From NCBI RefSeq assembly GCF_036408795.1, contig NZ_JAZGJP010000010.1, positions 1 through 64,000 on the forward strand: a stretch of DNA of 64,000 nucleotides. The letters run 5' to 3'. Made by a program: the position numbers and the translations under genes. This stretch comes from Olsenella_L kribbiana (GTDB taxonomy: Bacteria > Actinomycetota > Coriobacteriia > Coriobacteriales > Atopobiaceae). Positions 32,197-39,609 of the stretch are shown piece by piece (within the stretch, counting starts at the first letter, position 1; every line of letters begins with the position of its first letter). A model generated the notes under the pieces. It ran no database searches and was not told the DNA's origin. It was given only the letters and a program-made list of their open reading frames with translations.

Positions 32197-32224
32197 GACA
32201 TATGGACGAAGAACGCCATATGTC
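32197..32224 (+). promoter_or_regulatory. Inverted repeat in the NADH oxidase leader
   Basis: GACATATGG (32197-32205) and CCATATGTC (32216-32224) are exact inverted repeats with a ten-base spacer, 30 bases before the nox ATG. It could be a protein operator or an mRNA hairpin near the ribosome site. Confidence 0.45.
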
Positions 32225-32254
32225 TCACCAAAAGCAGAACGAGAGGACTTCCCC

Positions 32255-33607
32255 ATGAGCACGATCGTGATTGTCGGCGCCAACCACGCCGGCACGGCAG
32301 CAGCCAATGCGATACTCGACAACCATCCCGGAAACGACGTCATCATCTTCGACCAGAACACGAACATAAGCTTCCTCGGCTGCGGCATGGCGCTGTGGAT
32401 CGGACGGCAGATCTCGAAGCCCGATGGTCTCTTCTACCAGACGAAGGAGCAGTTCGAGGCAAAGGGCGCCACGGTCCACATGGAAACCCGTGTCGACCAT
32501 ATCGACTACGATGCCCAGATGCTCTATGCAGAAGGGCCCGACGGCAAGACGTATGAGCAGCACTACGACAGGCTGATCTTGGCAACTGGCTCTGTGCCGG
32601 TGCTTCCCCGCTGGGAAGGACGCGACCTCGAGAATATCCAGCAGGTGAAGCTCTTCCAGGATGCCCAGGCCGTGATCGAAAAGCTCAGGGATGAGGCAAT
32701 CAGGCGCGTCGCCGTCGTCGGTGCCGGCTATATCGGTGTCGAGCTCGCCGAAGCCTTCCAGCGCTGCGGCAAGGAGGTCACGCTCATCGACCAGGCGCCG
32801 ACCTGCGTCTCCTCGAACTTCGATGCACCATTCTCCGAGCGCATGGCACAGAACCTCTCCTCCCACGGTATCCATCTTGCCTTCGGCGAGACCGTCGAGC
32901 GCTTCGAGGGCAAGGATGGCAAGGTTGCATCCGTCGTGACCGACAAGGAGACGCATGCAGCAGACCTTGTCTGCATCTGCGTCGGTTTCCGTCCGAACGC
33001 AGAGCTCTTCTATGATGCAGGCTTTGCGACGCTCGGCAATGGAGCCCTTCTCGTCGACCACCATCAGGAGACCTCGAAGAAGGGCGTCTATGCCATCGGC
33101 GACTGCTCGAGCTGCTTCGACAACGCTGAAGACGGCGAGGCTGCCTATATCGCGCTTGCAACGAACGCTGTGCGTTCCGGCATCGTGGCTGGCCACAATG
33201 CTGCCGGTACCGCCATTGACGGCATCGGTGTCCAAGGGTCTTCCGGCATCTGCATCTACGACCTCAAGATGGTAGCGACTGGTCTCACCGAGGCAAAGGC
33301 GAAGAAGCTCGGCTATGACGCAAAGGTGAGCGACTTCACAGACGTGCAGAAGGCCACCTTCATCGAGACGGAGAACCCCGAGGTCACAATCAGGGTCGTC
33401 TACGACGGCACGACGAGGAAGGTGCTCGGAGCTCAGATGGCATCGACCTACGATATGAGCGCAGGCATCCACATGTTCTCGCTTGCCATCCAAGAGGGCA
33501 TCACGATTGACCGCCTGGCGCTCCTCGACATCTTCTTCCTGCCGCACTTCAACCAGCCGTACAACTACTACACGATGGCAGGATACCAGGCGCTGCTCGC
33601 GAAATAG
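32255..33607 (+). CDS. nox: NADH oxidase (CoA-disulfide reductase family)
   Basis: A 450-residue FAD flavoprotein. The FAD site is IVIVGANHAGTAAANAI, the redox Cys43 is in SFLGCGMALW, the NAD site is VAVVGAGYIGVELAEAF and the second FAD motif is GVYAIGDCSSC. The C-terminal dimerisation domain follows (KATFIETENPEVTIRVVYD). One active Cys as sulfenate marks the water-forming NADH oxidases of streptococci and lactobacilli, which regenerate NAD and remove oxygen; NADH peroxidase is the close alternative. AGAGGA precedes the ATG. An inverted repeat in the leader suggests regulation. A rho-independent terminator follows. Confidence 0.92.
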   Translation: MSTIVIVGANHAGTAAANAILDNHPGNDVIIFDQNTNISFLGCGMALWIGRQISKPDGLFYQTKEQFEAKGATVHMETRVDHIDYDAQMLYAEGPDGKTYEQHYDRLILATGSVPVLPRWEGRDLENIQQVKLFQDAQAVIEKLRDEAIRRVAVVGAGYIGVELAEAFQRCGKEVTLIDQAPTCVSSNFDAPFSERMAQNLSSHGIHLAFGETVERFEGKDGKVASVVTDKETHAADLVCICVGFRPNAELFYDAGFATLGNGALLVDHHQETSKKGVYAIGDCSSCFDNAEDGEAAYIALATNAVRSGIVAGHNAAGTAIDGIGVQGSSGICIYDLKMVATGLTEAKAKKLGYDAKVSDFTDVQKATFIETENPEVTIRVVYDGTTRKVLGAQMASTYDMSAGIHMFSLAIQEGITIDRLALLDIFFLPHFNQPYNYYTMAGYQALLAK

Positions 33608-33628
33608 CAGGCTCAAGAGACGCCATGG

Positions 33629-33669
33629 GAGAGGCGCCGGATCTTTCGGTCTGGCGCCTCTCTTTTCCC
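33629..33669 (+). terminator. Terminator after nox
   Basis: GAGAGGCGCC (33629-33638) pairs with GGCGCCTCTC (33653-33662), then TTTTCCC. A clear intrinsic terminator. Confidence 0.85.
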
Positions 33670-34097
33670 GCATCAAAGCCTGCCCTTCAGGCAGGCCCGT
33701 GCCGTCATGGAGGGCAGGTGCCGAAGCCGCCGCATGCGGGCCCCTGGCCGGCACTCCGCTGGCCCCGCCTCTTGCAGGCATTCCATCCTTCTTCGGAAGG
33801 CAGATGCCCTTCCGGGCCCTCTGCCGCTCGGATTCCGGCGTCTCGGGCACAGGACGCAGGGAAAGCGTTCCAGCCCGCAGCGCCAGAAAGCCAAAAGGCA
33901 GCCTCTGCAGGCCGGACATGAAAAGACCGGGTGAATCGTCCACAGACAGGCAGCGTGTGAAAGATTCTGCCTGCAGCCTGAAGCCAATGTCAGCATCCGC
34001 CCATGCTTTCGCTACCCCAACAGCACGTCCATAGGCAGCTGGTATACTTTGCTGTGCTTGTTTCTGTACATGGGCAGGCATCGTCTGCCCTGAGCAC
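33670..34097. other. 428-base gap without a recognised gene
   Basis: No credible protein or known RNA is seen. The left part has several GC-rich hairpins (for example CCTGCC/GGCAGG near 33680 and CTTCGGAAG near 33792). The minus strand stays open from about 34183 leftward, which GC-rich DNA often allows by chance, and the translation resembles nothing familiar. The right end holds the galE promoter region. Confidence 0.4.
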
Positions 34098-34109
34098 AAG
34101 GAGACGTAC

Positions 34110-35165
34110 ATGAGCGAGAAGAAGGATCCGAAGGATACCTGCGTCCTTGTCACCGGCGGTGCAGGATTCATCGGCAGCCACACGGTCGTCGAGCTCCTGA
34201 ACAGCGGCTACCAGGTCGTGATCGTGGACGATCTGTCCAATGCCTCGGAGAAGGTCATCGACCGCATCGATACGATCGTCGGCGAAGAGAAGGCAAAGAA
34301 CCTCACGTTCTATCGTGCCGATGTGAATGACCGCGAGGCGATGAACGAGATCTTCGACGAGAACGATATCGACCGTGTCATCCACTTCGCAGGCTTCAAG
34401 GCTGTCGGCGAGTCCGTCAAGAAGCCGATCGAATACTACACGAACAACCTCGGCAACACGCTCACCCTCGTCGACGTGATGAGGAACCACGGCTGCAAGG
34501 ACATCATCTTCAGCTCCTCCGCCACGGTCTACGGCAAGCCTGATTCCCTGCCCCTCACCGAGGAGAGCCCGAAGAAGCCTGCCACGAACCCCTATGGCTG
34601 GACGAAGTGGATGATCGAGCAGATCCTGACCGACCTCCACACGGCAGACCCCGAGTGGAATGTCGTGCTGCTCCGCTACTTCAACCCCATCGGAGCGCAC
34701 CCCTCCGGACTCATGGGCGAGGACCCGAAGGGCATCCCCAACAACCTGCTTCCGTATGTCGCACAGGTCGCTGTCGGCAAGCGCGAGTATGTCCATGTCT
34801 ACGGCGACGACTACAACACGCCTGACGGCACAGGCGTGCGCGACTACATCCATGTCTGCGACCTCGGTACCGGCCATGTCGCAGCACTGCGCTGGATGAA
34901 CGGCCGCACAGGCGTCGAAATCTTCAACCTCGGCACCGGCAAGGGCACATCGGTCCTCGAGATCATCAAGGCCTTCTCCAAGGCCTGCGGGAAGGAGCTT
35001 CCGTACAGAATCGAGCCGCGCCGTCCGGGCGATGTCGATGCGAACTACGCCGACTGCTCGAAGGCAGAGCGCGAGATGGGCTGGAAGGCCAAGTACACAA
35101 TCGACGATATGTGCCGCGATGGCTGGAACTGGCAGTCCAAGAACCCGAACGGCTACGAGGGATAG
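34110..35165 (+). CDS. galE: UDP-glucose 4-epimerase
   Basis: Interconverts UDP-glucose and UDP-galactose for the Leloir pathway and cell-surface glycan precursors. The 351-residue extended SDR shows VLVTGGAGFIGSHTVVELL (NAD loop), FAGFKAVGESVKKPIEYY, IFSSSATVYG with the catalytic Ser/Thr and NPYGWTKWMIE with Tyr-x-x-x-Lys. LRYFNPIGAHPSG and the C-terminal EPRRPGDVDANYADCSKA are typical of GalE. AAGGAG precedes the ATG. No other gal genes are nearby; the polyprenyl synthase gene follows six bases after the stop, so both may serve envelope synthesis. Confidence 0.95.
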   Translation: MSEKKDPKDTCVLVTGGAGFIGSHTVVELLNSGYQVVIVDDLSNASEKVIDRIDTIVGEEKAKNLTFYRADVNDREAMNEIFDENDIDRVIHFAGFKAVGESVKKPIEYYTNNLGNTLTLVDVMRNHGCKDIIFSSSATVYGKPDSLPLTEESPKKPATNPYGWTKWMIEQILTDLHTADPEWNVVLLRYFNPIGAHPSGLMGEDPKGIPNNLLPYVAQVAVGKREYVHVYGDDYNTPDGTGVRDYIHVCDLGTGHVAALRWMNGRTGVEIFNLGTGKGTSVLEIIKAFSKACGKELPYRIEPRRPGDVDANYADCSKAEREMGWKAKYTIDDMCRDGWNWQSKNPNGYEG

Positions 35166-35171
35166 ACCGCT

Positions 35172-36215
35172 ATGGGAGAAGCGCACGGCCGCCTCTTTGC
35201 GGCATATCTTGCTCAGAAGCGTCCTGCCATCAATGCGTACCTGGCCGAGCATGCACCGAAGCCCGAAGCCGGGACGCAGTCAGTGGATGACATGGAGCGC
35301 TATGCCTATGCGCCGCTTGCCCGCTTCACCGAAGCAGGCGGCAAGCGCACCCGCCCTGCCCTTGTGCTCTTGGGCGCCGAGGCCGTAGGCGGAGACGAAG
35401 CCCGTGCGCTCTCCTGTGCCTCTGCTATCGAGTATTTCCAGTCAGCTGCCCTCATCCACGACGATATCGCCGATGAGGGGCAGCTGCGCCGCGGCGAGCC
35501 CTGCACCTACCTCACGGAGGGCACAGGCGTCGCAATCAATATCGGAGACCTCGGCATCGTCCACACCTTTGCAGGCATCCTGGACGATTGCACGCTCGAT
35601 GCAGAGACGAAGCTCTCCGTCCTTTCCCTTCTTGCCCGCATGGAGCAGCGCACTGTGGAGGGCCAGGCCTTGGACCTCGGCTGGACGAGGGATGGGCGCT
35701 GGGACATCACACCCGATGACTATAGGGTCATGGCAAGGCACAAGACAGCCTACTATTCGGCAGCAACGCCTCTCGCAGCAGGCGCCATCACGGGAGGCGG
35801 CACGAAGGAGCAGGTAGCTGCCCTTCATGCCTTTGGCATGGATGCAGGCCTTGCCTTCCAGCTCCAGGACGACCTTCTGAACCTTGTCGGCGATGCCGAG
35901 AAGCAGGGCAAGGACTTCCGGAGCGACATCACGGAAGGAAAGCGCACGCTTGCGGTCTGCCTTGCCCTCGAGAAGCTGCCTGAAGCTGCACACGACGAGC
36001 TCATCTCCATCCTCTCTGCCCATACGGAGGATCCGGATGCGCAGGCCCGTGCCGTTGCCCTCATGGACGAGGCAGGCGCCATCGACGCCGTGCGCGAAGA
36101 GGCCCACGAACTTGCCGCCTCGGCCAAGAGCCATCTCGAGGGGCTCAGCTGGGCAGCCGATGCCGAAGAGCTCCTCCTCGATATGGCCGACTTTTTTGTG
36201 GAGCGCGCCGGCTAG
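35172..36215 (+). CDS. Polyprenyl diphosphate synthase
   Basis: A 347-residue trans-isoprenyl diphosphate synthase that adds isopentenyl units to an allylic diphosphate. The first Asp-rich motif is LIHDDIADEGQLRRGEP and the second LAFQLQDDLLNLVGD; GGKRTRPALVLL precedes the first. The small residues before the first motif suggest a medium-chain product (geranylgeranyl or longer), for menaquinone tails or lipid carriers. Chain length cannot be read confidently. It is directly downstream of galE and probably co-transcribed. Confidence 0.9.
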   Translation: MGEAHGRLFAAYLAQKRPAINAYLAEHAPKPEAGTQSVDDMERYAYAPLARFTEAGGKRTRPALVLLGAEAVGGDEARALSCASAIEYFQSAALIHDDIADEGQLRRGEPCTYLTEGTGVAINIGDLGIVHTFAGILDDCTLDAETKLSVLSLLARMEQRTVEGQALDLGWTRDGRWDITPDDYRVMARHKTAYYSAATPLAAGAITGGGTKEQVAALHAFGMDAGLAFQLQDDLLNLVGDAEKQGKDFRSDITEGKRTLAVCLALEKLPEAAHDELISILSAHTEDPDAQARAVALMDEAGAIDAVREEAHELAASAKSHLEGLSWAADAEELLLDMADFFVERAG

Positions 36216-36334
36216 ACCATCTTGCGAAGACGCGTACCATACAAAGCGTGTAGCATGCGAGACCTTCCCAAATTGAGCTCCGCATACCATCCGCATGAAG
36301 CGATATGGGGTGCATAGATATGAAAGAGGAACGG

Positions 36335-37249
36335 ATGAATCCCATTCTTGAGGGAACAAGCGGCGACGCTGTCGAGGACATCCAGGACCGTCTCAAGCAT
36401 CTTGGGTACACCATCGACGACGAGGAGTGCGCCGAGCGCCACTTTGGCCCTTCGACGGCAAATGCGGTCGCGAAGTTCCGCATCGAGCACGATCTGCCGC
36501 TCGGCCAGGCTGTGGATGCCCAGACCTGGGCAGCGCTCGTGGACGAGTGCTATGAGATGGGCGACCGCACCCTCTATCTGCGCTTGCCGAACTTCCACGG
36601 CAACGACGTACGCGAGCTCCAGAATGCCCTGAACATCCTCGGCTTCTCCTGCGGCGAGGCAGATGGCTTCTTTGGCGCCCATACCGAGGCTGCCGTGAAG
36701 TCCTTCCAGGAAGGCGTCGGCCAGCTTGCTGACGGCATGGCATTCCCGGAGACGTTCGATGCTATCGAGCGGCTGCACCATGTATGGGCCGGAAAGCCCG
36801 CAGCTGGCCCGCACCCCATGGGCGTCATGGGCTATGCCCGCGCAGCCAACGTGCTCGAAGGTACCCATCTCGCCATCACCGGCGAGGATCCGATCTCGAG
36901 GAATGTGGCCGGCCGCATGTTCAACCTCGCAAGCGCAACAGCGAACAACTCTGGCCTCGAGCTCGTAGACGATCCCGACCATGCCACGCCCGACTGCGAG
37001 GCAATCTTCAGCATGGCAGCATCTCCCCTGCCTGAGAACTCGACGAATGTCGCTAACCTCACGCTCGACGACACCGACACCCTGGCCACGCGCATCAGGA
37101 GCGCCCTCGAGCTCTCCGATGCCGAGCAGCCGATTCTGCGCATCGAGCTTCCGGTGGGGCCCGACTACAATGGCACGTTCACGACAAGCGATGCCCAGAC
37201 GCTCGCAGTCCTTCTGCTCGATGCCATCTGCGCAGCCTTCGCAAAGTAG
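36335..37249 (+). CDS. Peptidoglycan-binding domain protein
   Basis: A 304-residue protein with two tandem PG-binding-1 modules: GTSGDAVEDIQDRLKHLGY...FGPSTANAVAKF (about 5-55) and GNDVRELQNALNILGF...FGAHTEAAVKSFQ (about 85-135). The remaining 165 residues resemble in outline an Amidase_3 fold (as in mycobacterial CwlM) but the zinc His and Glu are not evident, so a regulatory, non-catalytic role is plausible. No signal peptide is seen, again like CwlM. The ATG at 36335 has GAGG six bases upstream; an earlier in-frame ATG at 36320 lacks one. The CwlM parallel is inference. Confidence 0.75.
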   Translation: MNPILEGTSGDAVEDIQDRLKHLGYTIDDEECAERHFGPSTANAVAKFRIEHDLPLGQAVDAQTWAALVDECYEMGDRTLYLRLPNFHGNDVRELQNALNILGFSCGEADGFFGAHTEAAVKSFQEGVGQLADGMAFPETFDAIERLHHVWAGKPAAGPHPMGVMGYARAANVLEGTHLAITGEDPISRNVAGRMFNLASATANNSGLELVDDPDHATPDCEAIFSMAASPLPENSTNVANLTLDDTDTLATRIRSALELSDAEQPILRIELPVGPDYNGTFTTSDAQTLAVLLLDAICAAFAK

Positions 37250-37299
37250 CTTCCATCTGGCACGCAGCTCAAAGACCTGATACACTTGATTCCCAGCTT

Positions 37300-37374
37300 T
37301 GGAGCATCGTCCAATGGTCAGGACCCGGGTTTTTGGTGCCTGTAATGGGGGTTCGAATCCCTCTGCTCCAGCCA
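37300..37374 (+). tRNA. tRNA-Gln (anticodon TTG)
   Basis: A full cloverleaf can be drawn: acceptor TGGAGCA/TGCTCCA, D stem GTCC/GGAC, anticodon stem CGGGT/GCCTG (with two wobble pairs) around loop TTTTGGT, so anticodon TTG reading CAA, T arm with loop TTCGAAT, discriminator G and an encoded CCA (37372-37374). It lies 50 bases after the peptidoglycan-binding gene and is followed by a terminator. No integrase or repeated 3' end is visible, although an accessory-looking ATPase gene follows. Confidence 0.95.
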
Positions 37375-37383
37375 CGAAAATGC

Positions 37384-37418
37384 AAAGCTCCTCTCTTCGG
37401 AGGGGAGCTTTTTTCTTT
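37384..37418 (+). terminator. Terminator after tRNA-Gln
   Basis: AAAGCTCC pairs with GGGAGCTT around a TCTTCGGA region, followed by TTTTTTC. A clear intrinsic terminator ten bases past the tRNA CCA. Confidence 0.88.
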
Positions 37419-37453
37419 GTCAAACGCGCAGCATCCCTGCTTCCTGCATGCAA

Positions 37454-37507
37454 TTAACTCAATTGTTTTTGACTCAATTTATTTTGAGTCAAAAGTTTTT
37501 GAGTTAA
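37454..37507. promoter_or_regulatory. Nested palindrome before the AAA ATPase gene
   Basis: Two perfect inverted repeats share one centre: TTTTGACTCAA (37467-37477) with TTGAGTCAAAA (37484-37494), and outside them TTAACTCAA (37454-37462) with TTGAGTTAA (37499-37507). The result is four ACTCAA half-sites, alternately oriented, in AT-rich DNA 43 bases before the gene. It could be an operator for a dimer-of-dimers regulator or a large cruciform. Confidence 0.65.
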
Positions 37508-37549
37508 AATCTCTATAGCCGCACAGATACGTCGAGAAAGGATTCCGCT

Positions 37550-38929
37550 ATGGAATTCATTGGAAGAGAGCGAGAGCTGGACAGGCTCATCCGAGAGCTT
37601 TCAAATCCTTCCCAGCGCAACGTACTCATCTATGGACGCCGTCGTGTTGGCAAGAGCGAACTCATCAAGCAGACGCTCAAGAAGATTCAGTGCACGGCAA
37701 TCTACTTCGAATGCACCCAGACATCCGAAGCTGACAACCTCAGCAATCTGTCCCGCGCGCTATCGGACACGCTTGGGCTTCCTCCGCTGGCATTTTCGAG
37801 CTTCCGGGAGATTGCAGACTTCCTCTTCCGCCAGGCAGAGAGCAGAGACATGGTGCTGGTTCTCGATGAATATCCTTATCTGCGCGATGTCGTGAGCGGG
37901 CTCGACAGCATCCTGCAGGTCCTCATCGATACCTACCGTGAGACTTCGCACCTGAAGCTCATACTCTGCGGCTCCTTCGTCGATGTCATGAAATCCCTGC
38001 TCGAACGGGAGAACCCTCTTTACGGCAGAATCGATCTTGCCATGAAGCTCGATCCTATGGACTACTACGATGCAGGCAGGTTCTTTCCCAACTTCTCGCC
38101 GGAAGACAGGGTCCGCCTCTTCAGCGTGTTCGGAGGCATTCCCTATTACGACCGTCTGGTCGACAGCTCGAAGAGTGTCCGTGACAACATCATCGATCTT
38201 GTTACAGCACCAGGCGCACGCCTCGAATCGGAGGTCGAGATCTGTCTCTCCCAGGAAATCTCGAAGATGGCAAATGCCAATGAGGTGTTCCTGGCCCTTG
38301 TCCAGGGATACTCCCGCTGGAAAGACATACTGGCCCAATCGCATGTCTCGAGCGGCCAGGCAATGAGCGCCGTGCTCGACAAGCTCATCTCCATGGAGCT
38401 CGTCCAGAAGCAGACGCCCATCAACGATCCCGAAAGCAGACGCAAGACCGCCTATCGCATCATCGACCCGCTTGTCCTGTTCTATTACCGCTATATCTTC
38501 CGCAATGCTTCCGCTCGCCAGATCCAGGATCCGGACTATTTCTATAGCCACCATATCGACCGGGATTTCGAAGAGAACCATGTTCCGCATCTGTTCGAAG
38601 AGGTATGCCGGCAATACCTCATCCGTCAGAACCGCACGGGCAGGATGGAAGTCCCCTTCGATGCTATCGGCAGGTATTGGTACGACGATCCGGCACACCA
38701 TGCCAACGGAGAGTTCGATGTCGTGACGAAAGATCCGACAGGCTATATCTTCTACGAAGCAAAATTCAGGAAGACGCCCATCACGCAAGGCATGGTCGAT
38801 GAGGAAGTGGCACAGGTCAGAGCCGCGGGGCTTCCCTGCTACCGCTTCGGCTTCTTCTCCCGCTCAGGTTTCGAGGTCGCGCCCGATCCAGCCCTCATCC
38901 TGGTCGATCTGCCGGAACTCTTCGAATAG
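37550..38929 (+). CDS. AAA-family ATPase with DUF234-type C-terminus
   Basis: A 459-residue member of the archaeal-ATPase (MJ-type) STAND/AAA group common as orphan genes in anaerobes. It begins FIGRERELDRL; Walker A is YGRRRVGKSELIK (residues 27-39) and Walker B VLVLDEYPYL. A winged-helix region lies around 245-320 and the DUF234-like end (about 335-459) carries NGEFDVVTKDPTGYIFYEAKF, an E-x-D...E-x-K pattern reminiscent of PD-(D/E)xK nucleases. Role unknown; defence or toxin-antitoxin links have been suggested for the group. AAAGGA precedes the ATG. The upstream palindrome suggests autoregulation. Confidence 0.82.
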   Translation: MEFIGRERELDRLIRELSNPSQRNVLIYGRRRVGKSELIKQTLKKIQCTAIYFECTQTSEADNLSNLSRALSDTLGLPPLAFSSFREIADFLFRQAESRDMVLVLDEYPYLRDVVSGLDSILQVLIDTYRETSHLKLILCGSFVDVMKSLLERENPLYGRIDLAMKLDPMDYYDAGRFFPNFSPEDRVRLFSVFGGIPYYDRLVDSSKSVRDNIIDLVTAPGARLESEVEICLSQEISKMANANEVFLALVQGYSRWKDILAQSHVSSGQAMSAVLDKLISMELVQKQTPINDPESRRKTAYRIIDPLVLFYYRYIFRNASARQIQDPDYFYSHHIDRDFEENHVPHLFEEVCRQYLIRQNRTGRMEVPFDAIGRYWYDDPAHHANGEFDVVTKDPTGYIFYEAKFRKTPITQGMVDEEVAQVRAAGLPCYRFGFFSRSGFEVAPDPALILVDLPELFE

Positions 38930-38968
38930 GGCACAGAGAGCTCTTGGGCGCAGGGCTGCTTCATGCTA

Positions 38969-39487
38969 TCAGAGACAGGACGCCTCAATCTTCCGGATGC
39001 GCTTGCTCTGGAAGGCGTTCGCCGGCACGAGGATGCCCTGCTTCTCTGCCCTCCTCAGGACCTCGCCCGAGAACTCGTCCACTTCGGTTCGGTGGCGATT
39101 GATGCAGTCCTGTCCCATGGAGGGTGTCGAGGCGGGATTGAGCGTCCGCTCGAGCGCTGCATAGGCAGAAAGGTCTGATTCCGTAAGTGCCACGCCTTCT
39201 GCCTGCGCCAATGCCACGACCTCGCGCATGGCAGAGATGAACGTGCGCCAGAGCTCCGAGGTCTCATCCGCATACACATCGCCGTAGCTTGCGCCAAAGG
39301 CGCAGCAGGTCTGGTTGATGCCGACATTGAGCATGAGCTTCGCCCACATGCGATAGCGGATGTCTTCCTCCGCGACATGTGCGATGCCCGCTTGGGAAAG
39401 GATGGCATCCACGTTGACAAGCGCCTCTTGAGGCGTGTTCTCGAAGCATCCGATATGGAGCCCGCCCGTCTTTGTGCATGTGAGCGA
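38969..39487 (-). pseudogene. 3' fragment of a panE-like reductase gene
   Basis: These 173 codons repeat the C-terminal half of the reductase at 47491-48408: RYRMWAKLMLNVGINQTCCA, TSELWRTFISAMREVV, STPSMGQDCINRHRTEVDEF and the end RIRKIEASCL all have near-identical partners there. The NADP-binding Rossmann half is absent; before codon 36 of the open frame (39487) the sequence is unrelated. So it is a truncated paralogue on the same strand as the full copy. It marks one end of the 39-48 kb block and suggests duplication or recombination across it. Confidence 0.85.
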
Positions 39488-39609
39488 TCTTCCGTCTTCC
39501 GACGAAGAGGGCTTTTTCGTATTGCGGCGCTCCTGCTCCATGCCCCTCTGCCCCGATGGCCCAGCAGTGCCTGGACGTGCGCATCCAGGCACTGCGCCAG
39601 GCCTTTCCC

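Noticed and set aside
33670..34097. RNase P RNA, SRP RNA or a cobalamin riboswitch in the gap before galE
   Set aside because: I looked for their conserved boxes on both strands and did not find them; hairpins alone are not enough.
37300..38929. An integrated element at tRNA-Gln
   Set aside because: No integrase, no repeat of the tRNA 3' end within the window, and the tRNA is followed by its own terminator. Only the accessory nature of the ATPase gene remains suggestive.
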